Origin: Ruegeria sp. PrR005
Lineage (GTDB): Bacteria > Pseudomonadota > Alphaproteobacteria > Rhodobacterales > Rhodobacteraceae
NCBI RefSeq assembly: GCF_010500245.1
Contig: NZ_JAAGOX010000057.1
Span: 62,001 to 126,000 of the forward strand
Length of the DNA: 64,000 nt
Reading direction: 5' to 3'
Each line of letters starts with the position of its first letter. The stretch's first letter is position 1. The notes under the pieces are model-generated. The model had not been told where the DNA came from, searched no databases, and saw only the letters and a list, made by a program, of their open reading frames with translations. Both the position numbers and the translations under genes were made by a program. Shown one piece after another: positions 34,734-44,971 of this stretch.

Positions 34734-35204
34734 TCATGCCTCTCCGAAGGCAATGGGGTAGATCAGCCGCGACGCCGGTGCGTTCTGGCCTGGTCCGGCC
34801 AGCAACAGATGTTCGACCGGATAGGGGGCGGTCAGGTTGGCTGCCCGCTTGGAGGAAAAACCGCGCTTGCCGTAGTAATCCCGATCCCCAAGCACAACGA
34901 TGGTGAGATCGCGTTCCTTTGCCCAGGCAATTGCCAGTTTCAGGACCTTGGACCCGATGCCGCGGTTCTGATGTTCCGGCGACACGGCGACAGGCGCCAG
35001 GCACAGCCACCCATCCGGCGCCCGCATCCAGGACAGGGCGGCATAGCCCAGCAACTGGCCGAATTCCTGATAGACGATCTCGGTCGCCAGATCCCGGTCG
35101 GCCCGCAACGCGCGCACCAGTTCCGCCTCTGCCTCACCCTCAAAAGCCGCGCGCAACAGGGCGTCGACCATGTCAGGGAATACTGCGGGGGGAAGCGGGT
35201 TCAT
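34734..35204 (-). CDS. GNAT family N-acetyltransferase
   Basis: A 156-aa acetyl-CoA-dependent transferase. Motif A reads LAPVAVSPEHQNRGIGSKVLKLAIAWAKE with the Q/R-x-x-G-x-G/A acetyl-CoA loop, followed by IVVLGDRDYYGKRGFS. It is of the YhbS-like single-domain type; the acceptor is unknown. It stands alone between the DMT transporter and groEL. Confidence 0.88.
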   Translation of the reverse strand: MNPLPPAVFPDMVDALLRAAFEGEAEAELVRALRADRDLATEIVYQEFGQLLGYAALSWMRAPDGWLCLAPVAVSPEHQNRGIGSKVLKLAIAWAKERDLTIVVLGDRDYYGKRGFSSKRAANLTAPYPVEHLLLAGPGQNAPASRLIYPIAFGEA

Positions 35205-35329
35205 GTCTGGATCTGCTCGGGATATGCGGTGCTGCGCTTTCTTGCATGAAACAAACTGTGATTACAGGCCGCACACGCAGAATTCACGGGTTCCCAAGTG
35301 CTTTTGTTCCCCATTAACCGGAAATGAAT

Positions 35330-35355
35330 AAGGGGCCGCCCGAAAGCGACCCCTT
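35330..35355 (-). terminator. hairpin after groL
   Basis: On the minus strand AAGGGGTCGC pairs with GCGGCCCCTT (one T-G wobble) around a TTTCGG loop, 24 bases after the groEL stop. The tail ATTCATTT is only moderately T-rich, so termination is probable but not certain. Confidence 0.6.
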
Positions 35356-35379
35356 GTTTTCCGATCGGCTCGGACGTGC

Positions 35380-37062
<1,683 letters not shown>

Positions 37063-37079
37063 TCAGAGAAGCGCGCGGC

Positions 37080-37367
37080 TTACTCGATGATCCCCATGAT
37101 GTCGCTTTCCTTCATCATCAGCAGTTCTTCGCCATCGACGGTGACTTCGGTGCCCGACCATTTGCCGAACAGAACCCGGTCGCCCGACTTGACGGCCATC
37201 GCGATCAGCTCGCCGCTATCCTTGCGGGCGCCTTCGCCACAGGCGACAACCACGCCTTCGCTGGGCTTTTCCTTAGCGCTATCGGGGATGATCAGGCCGC
37301 CAGCTGTTTTCTCTTCGCTTTCGGTACGGCGAACCAGCACGCGGTCATGAAGCGGTTTCAATGCCAT
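37080..37367 (-). CDS. groS: 10 kDa co-chaperonin GroES
   Basis: A 95-aa co-chaperonin: [20 protein letters not shown], the mobile loop [16 protein letters not shown] and the roof/strand [19 protein letters not shown] 37367 is chosen by similarity and by GGAG upstream; the frame to 37433 would cross the CIRCE element. Confidence 0.98.
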   Translation of the reverse strand: MALKPLHDRVLVRRTESEEKTAGGLIIPDSAKEKPSEGVVVACGEGARKDSGELIAMAVKSGDRVLFGKWSGTEVTVDGEELLMMKESDIMGIIE

Positions 37368-37426
37368 CTTTGCAGCTCCTTGAGGCTCAAAGTTTGTTTC
37401 CCTCCCCCTGCTCTGTGTCAGAGGCA

Positions 37427-37453
37427 TTAGCACTCTCTCTTGCTGAGTGCTAA
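37427..37453 (-). promoter_or_regulatory. CIRCE operator (HrcA site) of groESL
   Basis: TTAGCACTC (37427-37435), 9-base spacer, GAGTGCTAA (37445-37453): exactly the CIRCE consensus. HrcA bound here represses groESL until heat stress. It lies between the promoter and groS. Confidence 0.97.
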
Positions 37454-37460
37454 CGGCGCA

Positions 37461-37489
37461 TAGCTAGGGACATGAAATGCCTGAGTCAA
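37461..37489 (-). promoter_or_regulatory. sigma-70-type promoter of groESL
   Basis: On the minus strand TTGACT (37489-37484), 17-base spacer, TAGCTA (37466-37461). The predicted start falls in or just before CIRCE, the usual arrangement for HrcA repression. Confidence 0.65.
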
Positions 37490-37598
37490 CATCTTTGCCC
37501 GGAAAAAAATCACCCGGTTTTGTCGGGACGGAGACGGTTTACAACCGGGTGCCCCCGAAGCAGAGTGCATGCCGTATGACAGACGCGGGACAATCGAC

Positions 37599-38495
37599 AT
37601 GCAGATCAAGGCAAACGGCATTCGGATCGAGGTCGAGGAGCACGGACCGTCGGACGGCGTACCGCTGATCCTTATCCGGGGGCAAGGCAGCCAGCTGGCG
37701 CATTGGCCGACCGAGCTGTATGACGGTTTTGCCAAGGCCGGATACCGGGTGATCCTGTTTGACAATCGCGACGTCGGCCTGACCCAGCGCTGCCCGGCAG
37801 AGGGCGTGCCGGGGGATGCCGACAGAATTCTCGACCTGCTACGCGGCGGCGCGGATATTCCCAAACCCTACGGGATCGAGGACATGGTCGGCGATATCAC
37901 TGGCCTGATGGATGCGCTGGGGATCGAACGCGCGCATATGTTCGGCATCTCGATGGGAGGGGCAGTGCTGCAACAGCTGTGCATCGACCACCCCGGCCGC
38001 ATTCTGTCAGCGACCATTGTGATGACCGCTTGCAGCCCGTTCACCGAGCGGGCGCCCGACGATCATGCGAAAATGCTGGCGCTGGTTGAAAGCCTGTTAG
38101 TGCGCGACGTGACGCGCGCAGAGTATCTGGATGCGCAGGTTGCTGAACATGGGTTGTGGGGAAGTCCCGGTTATCCGATGCCCGAGGCGGAGATCCGCGC
38201 CATGGCCGCACGCGCCTGGGATCGAGGGGTCGATGCGGCCGGAAAGAACCGCCAGGTACTGGCCATCCTGCACGCCCCCGACCGGCGGCCGGACTTGCGC
38301 AAAGTCACCCTGCCCTGCCTGGTGATCCACGGCACCGACGATACGCTGATCCCACTGGCGATGGGTGAAGAGATCGCCGAGACGATTCCCGGTTCCGAAT
38401 TTCACGCTGTGAAAGGCATGGGCCATATCATCACCCCCGCGCTCGCCCCGGTCATGGTTGACATGGTGACCGACTTCATCGCGCGGCGGGCCTAG
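37599..38495 (+). CDS. alpha/beta fold hydrolase
   Basis: A 298-aa alpha/beta hydrolase. GQGSQLAHWP and DNRDVGLTQ are typical of the group, the nucleophile elbow is HMFGISMGGAVLQQL, the Asp is in VIHGTDDTLIPL and the His in VKGMGHIITP. The members nearest in text are annotated as hydrolases of unspecified substrate. ATG 37599 gives the natural MQIKANGIRIEVEEHG start. Its stop overlaps the stop of the convergent DUF2161 gene. Confidence 0.88.
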   Translation: MQIKANGIRIEVEEHGPSDGVPLILIRGQGSQLAHWPTELYDGFAKAGYRVILFDNRDVGLTQRCPAEGVPGDADRILDLLRGGADIPKPYGIEDMVGDITGLMDALGIERAHMFGISMGGAVLQQLCIDHPGRILSATIVMTACSPFTERAPDDHAKMLALVESLLVRDVTRAEYLDAQVAEHGLWGSPGYPMPEAEIRAMAARAWDRGVDAAGKNRQVLAILHAPDRRPDLRKVTLPCLVIHGTDDTLIPLAMGEEIAETIPGSEFHAVKGMGHIITPALAPVMVDMVTDFIARRA

Positions 38496-39157
38496 GTCCA
38501 GCTATAGGCCCAATGGACCAATCCGGCGCGGCCTTCATCCGTAATGCCATAGATCCCCTTCTCGACCCGTAGAAACCAGCCATAGTGGTTTTCGCGCATC
38601 AAGCGGGTTGCCGTGGTAACGCCCGTGGCGCGGGCGACCTCGCTGCCTTTGCTCTGCCCGTTCTCCGCCAGATGCGCGGCACAGCGCAACGCATCCTGGC
38701 GATAGGCGGTGACAATGCCATGCCGGGTCGAACCACCCGCGTTTGGATCGCCAGTCAGGCGGTCGAATTCTCGGAGCAACTTGTCCGTCCGCGCCCTGGA
38801 CTTGCGCGGCTGGTAGGGCCCGGGGTCGCACAGCACCTCGACCCGCCCATCGGCGCGCACTGTGATCAGGCCCAGCCCCAACCGCCGGCACAGCGCGAGA
38901 TTGTCGCGTAATGCCCGCCGGGCCGTTTTTCCCTTGGGCCGCAGGACCGCCATATAGACGGTATCGGTCAAGGCCAGACGCGCCACGGCCTGATGAAACA
39001 GCGAAAGGGAGAACCGCAGTTTCAATTCCACCACTACCGGCGGCTCATCGCCCCGCCGCGCGACAATGTCGGCGGCGCCGACCTCACCCTTGACGGTGTA
39101 GCCCTGCCGTTCCAGCATCTGTTTGATTGGTGGGTATAGATCCTGCTCTCGCTGCAT
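38492..39157 (-). CDS. DUF2161 family protein (PD-(D/E)xK nuclease-like)
   Basis: A 221-aa protein. The N-terminal domain carries VKGEVGAADIVARRGDEPPVVVELKLRFSL: D-x(n)-E-x-K, the core of PD-(D/E)xK phosphodiesterases. The C-terminal region (HGIVTAYRQDALRCAAHLAENG ... GSEVARATGVTTATRLMRENHYGWFLRVEKGIYGITDEG) looks like a winged-helix DNA-binding domain. The family is uncharacterised; a DNA repair or restriction-like role is only suggested by the fold. Confidence 0.82.
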   Translation of the reverse strand: MQREQDLYPPIKQMLERQGYTVKGEVGAADIVARRGDEPPVVVELKLRFSLSLFHQAVARLALTDTVYMAVLRPKGKTARRALRDNLALCRRLGLGLITVRADGRVEVLCDPGPYQPRKSRARTDKLLREFDRLTGDPNAGGSTRHGIVTAYRQDALRCAAHLAENGQSKGSEVARATGVTTATRLMRENHYGWFLRVEKGIYGITDEGRAGLVHWAYSWT

Positions 39158-39270
39158 GGTTGCAGGCTAGGCACATTGGAGGGGCAATACAATCGCGCAC
39201 CCAAGCGTGACTTGCCCCGGGCCAATGTGAACCTTAGCTGTTGATTCAGTTCGCGATTGAAGGAGGCCCC

Positions 39271-40257
39271 ATGCTGCGCGCCCTGATACTCTGCCTGGGC
39301 CTGCTGGCCGCAACCGGGGTCGAGGCCCGCTGTACCGGCACCGATCTGCGGACACGGTTGACGCCCGAGGGCGAGGCGCTGCTGGCGCGCGAGATAAAGA
39401 AGGTCCCGTTTGCCTATGGCAACCACTGGATCGCGACAAAAGGGTCGCAACGTATCCATCTGATCGGAACCCAGCACACAGGGGACAGCCGTATGCGGGC
39501 GGTGATGCGAAAGCTCACGCCGGTGATCCAGACCGCCGATGCCGTGCTGTTGGAAGTCACCGCCAAGCAGCTTGCCACGCTCGAAGACACGTTGCGCAAG
39601 ACGCCCTCGATCCTGACGATACCCAAGGGCTCTCCGGGACTGGACAAGCTGATGGAACCGGAAGAGTGGCAGATGCTGAGCCTTCAGATGCGGGTGCAGG
39701 GGGTCGATGAAAGAGTTCTGGCCCGTATGCAGCCCTGGTTCATCTCGATGAACTTGTCCCGCTCGGGCTGCGGCGGGCGCGGGCTGTTTGCCTATCGCGG
39801 CCTGGATGACCGGATCGAGCTGTTGGCGGCGCGGGCCGGTGTGCCGGTTGGGTCGCTGGAAGCGGTGGGAACCGGCATGAGCTCGTTATCCGCCATCCCG
39901 ATCCGCGACCAGGTCAAGCTACTTGTGCTGGACATGAAGAGCGAGCTCAATTTCGACGATCAGGTCGTGACCCTTTCGAACGCCTATTTCGAAGAGAGGT
40001 TGGCCGAGGCAATGCTGATCGAGGACTGGACGCTCTATCGCGACCTGGACGTTTCGCGCAAGGAAGTGTCCCGCCTGCTGCGCCAGTTCGATACGCATAT
40101 CCTGGACAAGCGCAACCGGGCCTGGATGCCGGTCATCCAGCGGACCAAGGCGCAGACTCTGGTCGTGGCGGTCGGGGCCGCGCATCTGCCGGGAAAGGCC
40201 GGCCTGCTGAACCTGTTGAAACAACGCGGCTACAGCCTGAGCCGTGCGGAATTTTAA
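39271..40257 (+). CDS. TraB/GumN family protein, copy 1
   Basis: A 328-aa exported protein (signal LILCLGLLAATGVEA). The TraB/GumN fold is shown by IHLIGTQHTGDSRMRAV, where the H-x-G/D text resembles the Tiki metalloprotease GxxH motif, and by a C-terminal LVVAVGAAHLPGKAGLLNLL. Eukaryotic Tiki relatives are Mn/Co proteases; bacterial members are uncharacterised. AGGAGG precedes ATG 39271. A paralogue follows 9 bases after the stop. Confidence 0.85.
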   Translation: MLRALILCLGLLAATGVEARCTGTDLRTRLTPEGEALLAREIKKVPFAYGNHWIATKGSQRIHLIGTQHTGDSRMRAVMRKLTPVIQTADAVLLEVTAKQLATLEDTLRKTPSILTIPKGSPGLDKLMEPEEWQMLSLQMRVQGVDERVLARMQPWFISMNLSRSGCGGRGLFAYRGLDDRIELLAARAGVPVGSLEAVGTGMSSLSAIPIRDQVKLLVLDMKSELNFDDQVVTLSNAYFEERLAEAMLIEDWTLYRDLDVSRKEVSRLLRQFDTHILDKRNRAWMPVIQRTKAQTLVVAVGAAHLPGKAGLLNLLKQRGYSLSRAEF

Positions 40258-40266
40258 AGAGTGCGA

Positions 40267-41256
40267 ATGACATCCATGCGATTTCTGGCCGTTTTCCTGT
40301 TTCTGACAATGCCAATGGCGGCCTTTGCCGCCTGCGAAGGGCGCGACCTGCGGGACGACTTGCCGAACGACGTCCGCGCCGAGATGGAACAGGCCGCTGC
40401 CGCGACCCCCTATCCCGAGGGCAACCATTGGGTCGCGACCCGGGGCATAACCGTGCTGCACCTGATTGGCACCCTGCATGTCAACGATCCCCGAATGGGG
40501 CCTGCCGCCGACAGGCTGGAACCGCTGATCGAGCGGGCGAATTCTGTCTGGTTCGAGCTGAACGCCGCCGACCTTGCCGCGTTCGAGCGCGAGGTCATGA
40601 GCAACCCGAAGGTGGCACTGATCACCGAAGGCCCGACTCTGATCGAACTGATGAGCGAAGAGGGATGGAACCGCGTCGCCCAGGCCCTGGCCGAGCGCAA
40701 TGTCCCGGCCTGGATGGGGGCAAAGATGCAGCCCTGGGTGTTGGGATCCGTCCTGTCGCTGCCGCCCTGCCTGATGCGCGATCCCGAGGCAAAGCGCGGC
40801 ATGGACAAGCGACTGTCGGTTCTGGCGGACATGCATGACGTGCCGCAGCATTCGCTGGAGACCGGGGCGGAGTTGCTGGCGCTGTTCACCGCCACCCCGA
40901 TCGAAGAGCAGGCGCGCGAGTTGGAGATGTTCTCGGGCAGTCTGGGGGCCGATGCCGACCAGTTGGCGACATTGAGCGAGATCTACTTTGAAGAGCGCCA
41001 TGCCGAGTTCATCGAATTCTCGCGCCGTGACGCGCTGGCGCGCACCGGTTTGTCGCCCGAGTCGTTCGATCCGCTCTGGGAAAGTTTCATGTTGGACCTC
41101 GTAGAGGGGCGCAACCGCAACTGGATGCGCCATATTCTGGATATCCGCGACAAGACTGCGGTAATCGCCGTTGGCGCGGGCCACCTGCACGGCGAAAGTG
41201 GATTGCTGAACCTCCTGGCGCTGGAGGGGTATACGTTGGAACGCGCCGCGTTCTAA
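40267..41256 (+). CDS. TraB/GumN family protein, copy 2
   Basis: A 329-aa paralogue of the preceding gene with the same layout: signal peptide (FLAVFLFLTMPMAAFA), EGNHWVATRG, VLHLIGTLHVNDPRMGP, WMGAKMQPWVLGSVLSLPPC and the terminal VIAVGAGHLHGESGLLNLL. The in-frame options are GTG 40261, ATG 40267 and ATG 40276; I take 40267. Divergence from copy 1 is large in the middle, so the duplication is old. They may act on related periplasmic substrates or form a heteromer. Confidence 0.83.
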   Translation: MTSMRFLAVFLFLTMPMAAFAACEGRDLRDDLPNDVRAEMEQAAAATPYPEGNHWVATRGITVLHLIGTLHVNDPRMGPAADRLEPLIERANSVWFELNAADLAAFEREVMSNPKVALITEGPTLIELMSEEGWNRVAQALAERNVPAWMGAKMQPWVLGSVLSLPPCLMRDPEAKRGMDKRLSVLADMHDVPQHSLETGAELLALFTATPIEEQARELEMFSGSLGADADQLATLSEIYFEERHAEFIEFSRRDALARTGLSPESFDPLWESFMLDLVEGRNRNWMRHILDIRDKTAVIAVGAGHLHGESGLLNLLALEGYTLERAAF

Positions 41257-41359
41257 GGCGGAAACCTGACCAAGGGTCGCAGCCTGCGCGGCCCCCCGTG
41301 ACAATGCCGATCCGCGCCCCTATAAGGCGCGCAAATTTGACCTTGCGCAGGATAGACAC

Positions 41360-42280
41360 ATGACCATTCAGGTATTTGGCCACAAATCCCCCGACACCGA
41401 TTCCACCGGCTCGCCCATCGTCTGGGCCTGGTATCTGAACGAGGTAAAGGGCGAGGCCGCCAAACCGGTGCTGCTGGGCGAACCCAACACCGAAGCGGCC
41501 TTCATGCTGAGCCGCTGGGGTTTCGACAAGCCCGAGATCATCTCGGACGTGGACGCAGGCGCCCCGGTAGTGATCGTGGACACCAACAACCCCGCCGAAC
41601 TGCCCGCCAGCGTCAATGACGCCGATATCCGCCAGATCATCGACCACCACGCGCTGATCGGCGGGCTGAAAACCAAGGGCCCGATCGACATCACCGTGCG
41701 CCCGCTGGCCTGCACCGCCACCATCATGGTCGACCTGATGGGCGACGATGCCGCGCGCATGCCCGAGGCGATCAAGGGCGCGGCGCTGACCTGCATCCTC
41801 AGCGACACGCTGGAGTTCCGCTCGCCCACCACCACCGATCATGACCGCGCCGTGGCCGAGAAGCTGGCCGCCGATCTGGGAATCGACATCCCCTCCTATG
41901 CCGCCGAGATGTTCGCAGCCAAGTCGGACGTGTCCTCGTTCTCGGATGCCGAACTGCTGCGGATGGACTCGAAAGAGTACAATGTCGACGGCAAGGAATT
42001 CCGGGTCTCGGTTCTGGAAACCACAGCGCCCAAGGTGCTGCTGGACCGCAAGGACAGCCTGATGGCCTCGATGATCGACGTGGCCAAAGAAGACGGCGCC
42101 GATCAAGTGCTGCTGTTCGTGATCGACATCCTGAACGAGGAAGCCACCCTGCTGGTGCCCAACGATCTGGTCAAGACAGTGGCCGAAAAGAGCTTTGGCG
42201 CCTCGGTCTCGGGCGATACGGTTGTCCTGCCCGGCATCATGAGCCGCAAGAAGCAGATCATCCCGAACCTGAAGGTCTGA
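41360..42280 (+). CDS. ppaC: manganese-dependent inorganic pyrophosphatase (family II)
   Basis: A 306-aa DHH-family pyrophosphatase. N-terminal metal motifs: VFGHKSPDTDSTGSPI, VIVDTNNPAELP, and IIDHHALIGG (DHH). The C-terminal DHHA2 domain ends with SRKKQIIPNL, where the R-K-K substrate grip is visible. It drives biosynthesis by removing pyrophosphate. Family II enzymes are usually discussed for Firmicutes, but Rhodobacteraceae also carry them. Confidence 0.96.
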   Translation: MTIQVFGHKSPDTDSTGSPIVWAWYLNEVKGEAAKPVLLGEPNTEAAFMLSRWGFDKPEIISDVDAGAPVVIVDTNNPAELPASVNDADIRQIIDHHALIGGLKTKGPIDITVRPLACTATIMVDLMGDDAARMPEAIKGAALTCILSDTLEFRSPTTTDHDRAVAEKLAADLGIDIPSYAAEMFAAKSDVSSFSDAELLRMDSKEYNVDGKEFRVSVLETTAPKVLLDRKDSLMASMIDVAKEDGADQVLLFVIDILNEEATLLVPNDLVKTVAEKSFGASVSGDTVVLPGIMSRKKQIIPNLKV

Positions 42281-42314
42281 CGACACCAGGATCGAAACCC
42301 GACAAACGGGTTGG

Positions 42315-42342
42315 AAAGGGCGCGGATACGCGCCCTTTTTTT
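42315..42342 (+). terminator. Rho-independent terminator after ppaC
   Basis: AAAGGGCGCG (42315-42324), loop GATA, CGCGCCCTTT (42329-42338) and a T-run to 42342. Confidence 0.93.
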
Positions 42343-42477
42343 GTGGCCACGATAATGAGACACTTCGGTCAACGACCCCGGGAATCGGGTCGTTCCATTA
42401 TTACGCCGCAGGCAGGGCTCTGCGTCCTGCCCGGCCAAACTGATAAAAACAAAATCTCACCAACCGGAGGTACTGAC

Positions 42478-44436
42478 ATGCCGCTTCTCCTAGACCGCCG
42501 TTCCTTTATCGGCGCAACCGCTGGCTTTATCGCGCTGCATCCGTTCTCGGCGCGGGCATCCGGGATGCAGGCCCATTTGCGGATCATGGAGACGACAGAC
42601 CTTCATGTGCATGTCTACCCCTATGATTACTACGCCGACAAACCGATCGACACCGTCGGCCTGTCGCGCACAGCAGCGCTGATCCAGTCGATCCGGGACG
42701 AAAGCACCAACTCGCTGCTGATCGACAACGGCGATTTTCTGCAAGGTAACCCGATGGGCGATTACATCGCCTATGAACGCGGTATGGCCGAGGGCGACAA
42801 CCACCCGATCATCACCGCGATGAACACGCTGGGGTTTGACGGATCGACCTTGGGCAATCACGAGTTCAACTATGGGCTGGATTTCCTGACAAAGTCTCTG
42901 GCGGGTGCGAATTTCCCGGTTGTGTGCGCCAATATCGCCCGCGAGGCGGGCAGTTCCCCGCGCGAGGACAAGACGCTGTTGCCGCCCTATGTCATTCTGG
43001 ATCGCGAGGTCATCGACGGCGACGGGACACCCCATCCGATCCGGATCGGTCTGATCGGTTTTGTCCCGCCACAGGTGATGAGCTGGGATCGGCGGCATCT
43101 GGAGAACAACGTGGTCGCGCGCGACATCGTGGACACCGCCCGGGCCTATGTGCCGCAAATGAAGGAGCAAGGCGCAGACATCATCATCGCCCTCTGCCAT
43201 TCCGGCATTGGCGAGGCCAATCACGTGGACGGACAGGAGAACGCCGCAATTCCACTGGCGGCCGTCGACGGTATCGACGCGATACTGACCGGCCATCATC
43301 ACCGCGTCTTCCCCGGCCCGCAATATGAGGGAACCGCAGGCGTCGACTCGACCGCCGGGACCATCATGGGCAAACCTGCGACCATGGGCGGTTTCTGGGG
43401 CTCTCACATGGGGCTGATCGACCTGATGCTGGAACGCGACGGCGGGGCATGGCGCGTGGTGGCCCATACCGCCGAGGCGCGCGCCATCTCGAAGCGCAAC
43501 GAAGACCGCTCGATCACGCCGCTGGTCGAAAGTGTCGCCAAGGTCGAAGAGGCGGCCAGCGCCGAACACGAGGCGACGCTTGCCTATGTCCGCCGTCCGG
43601 TGGGCAAGACCGACGCGGCGCTGCACAGCTACTTCGCTTTGGTGGCCGACGATCCCTCGGTGCAGATCGTGTCGATTGCCCAGACCTGGTACATCGGCGA
43701 GATGATGAAGGGCACCGAGCATGAAGGTCTGCCGATCCTCTCGGCCGCAGCGCCGTTCAAGGCGGGCGGGCGCGGCGGGCCGCAGTACTATACCGATGTC
43801 CCGGTGGGCGACGTGGCGATCCGCAACGTTGCTGACCTATACTTGTACCCCAACACGGTGCGCGCCGTGCGCGTGAACGGGGCGCAGCTGCGGGGCTGGC
43901 TGGAACGGTCTGCCGGGATCTTCAACCAGATCACGCCAGGCGAGGCCGATCAGGTTCTGCTGAACCCCGATTTCCCGTCTTACAATTTCGACGTGATCGA
44001 CGGGGTGACCTATCAGATCGACCTCAGCCAGCCGTCCCGCTTTAGCGCCAAGGGCGAGATGGCCAATCCCGAGGCCCAGCGGATCGTCAACCTGTCCTTC
44101 AATGGCAAGCCGGTGACGGATGACATGGAATTCGTGATCGCAACGAATAACTACCGGGCCAGCGGCGGCGGAAACTTCCCGGGCGCCTCGCCGGATACGG
44201 TGATTTTCGAGGGACCTGACACCAACCGGGACGTGATCGTGCGCTACATTGTCGAACAAGGCACGATCAATCCCAGCGCCGACGCGAACTGGTCGTTTGC
44301 GCCCCTGCCCGGCACCTCGGTCCTGTTCGACACCGGGCCAGCCGCCGCGCAATATGCCGAAGGTCTGAAGGGCGTAAAGATCGAGGCCGCGGGCGATGGG
44401 CCGGACGGCTTCGCCCGGTTCCGCATCGCGCTGTGA
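42478..44436 (+). CDS. cpdB: Tat-exported bifunctional 2',3'-cyclic-nucleotide phosphodiesterase/3'-nucleotidase
   Basis: A 652-aa periplasmic calcineurin-type phosphoesterase. Twin-arginine signal: DRRSFIGATAGFIAL at the N-terminus. Metal motifs: METTDLHVHVYPYDYY, LLIDNGDFLQGNP, STLGNHEFNYG (GNHE), IALCHSGIGEAN and GHHHRVFPG. The C-terminal 5'-nucleotidase substrate domain has NNYRASGGGNFPG and YLYPNTVRAVRVNG. The D-L-H-V-H-V-YPYDYY text is that of CpdB more than UshA. AACCGGAGG lies before ATG 42478. It scavenges nucleotides and phosphate. Confidence 0.93.
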   Translation: MPLLLDRRSFIGATAGFIALHPFSARASGMQAHLRIMETTDLHVHVYPYDYYADKPIDTVGLSRTAALIQSIRDESTNSLLIDNGDFLQGNPMGDYIAYERGMAEGDNHPIITAMNTLGFDGSTLGNHEFNYGLDFLTKSLAGANFPVVCANIAREAGSSPREDKTLLPPYVILDREVIDGDGTPHPIRIGLIGFVPPQVMSWDRRHLENNVVARDIVDTARAYVPQMKEQGADIIIALCHSGIGEANHVDGQENAAIPLAAVDGIDAILTGHHHRVFPGPQYEGTAGVDSTAGTIMGKPATMGGFWGSHMGLIDLMLERDGGAWRVVAHTAEARAISKRNEDRSITPLVESVAKVEEAASAEHEATLAYVRRPVGKTDAALHSYFALVADDPSVQIVSIAQTWYIGEMMKGTEHEGLPILSAAAPFKAGGRGGPQYYTDVPVGDVAIRNVADLYLYPNTVRAVRVNGAQLRGWLERSAGIFNQITPGEADQVLLNPDFPSYNFDVIDGVTYQIDLSQPSRFSAKGEMANPEAQRIVNLSFNGKPVTDDMEFVIATNNYRASGGGNFPGASPDTVIFEGPDTNRDVIVRYIVEQGTINPSADANWSFAPLPGTSVLFDTGPAAAQYAEGLKGVKIEAAGDGPDGFARFRIAL

Positions 44437-44461
44437 TCTGAGCCGGCGGGATAGCTCCCTG

Positions 44462-44869
44462 CTACGCGGGGGGCAACCCGTCAAAGGCGTGTACGCCTTC
44501 GGGAATGTTGTGAAAGGCCTGTTTCTCGGCGGCAAAGACCGCCGCTTTGGGGCCCTTGAACAACGCGGGGTCGTCCAGCGTGCCGATCTTGAGGATCACC
44601 GCCGGCAGGCCGGGCCGGTGCGAGGCGACCCCGGTGCCGCAGGTGGCGCAGAAATCGCGGGTCACGCGGTCGGGGCGGTCCTCCAGCCTAAAACTCTTGG
44701 GCGTGCCTTTGACATAGCGAAAGCCAGCGGCGGGCATCACCATGAACAGGTTCGGCGCGCCGCCGGAGTAGGTTTGGCAGGCGCGGCAGTGGCATTGTGC
44801 CTTGAGCATAGGCGCGCCTTCGGCCTCGTAGCGCAGCGCGCCGCAGTAACATCCGCCAGTAAGAGTCAT
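44462..44869 (-). CDS. GFA family protein
   Basis: A 135-aa zinc-binding protein of the glutathione-dependent formaldehyde-activating enzyme fold: GGCYCGALRYEAEG, QCHCRACQTYSGG, and DFCATCGTGVASHRP supply seven Cys. Most family members are not formaldehyde enzymes, so no reaction is assigned. AGGAGA precedes ATG 44869. It is divergent from a GlxA-type regulator. Confidence 0.9.
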   Translation of the reverse strand: MTLTGGCYCGALRYEAEGAPMLKAQCHCRACQTYSGGAPNLFMVMPAAGFRYVKGTPKSFRLEDRPDRVTRDFCATCGTGVASHRPGLPAVILKIGTLDDPALFKGPKAAVFAAEKQAFHNIPEGVHAFDGLPPA

Positions 44870-44971
44870 TCCGGGTCTCCTGTTTCGGTTTCTCGGGCGA
44901 GGATGGACGCAGGGGGCACAGGCCGCTAGTGTCACAAATGACATTATCCAGATCAAAATGGACAACACCCC

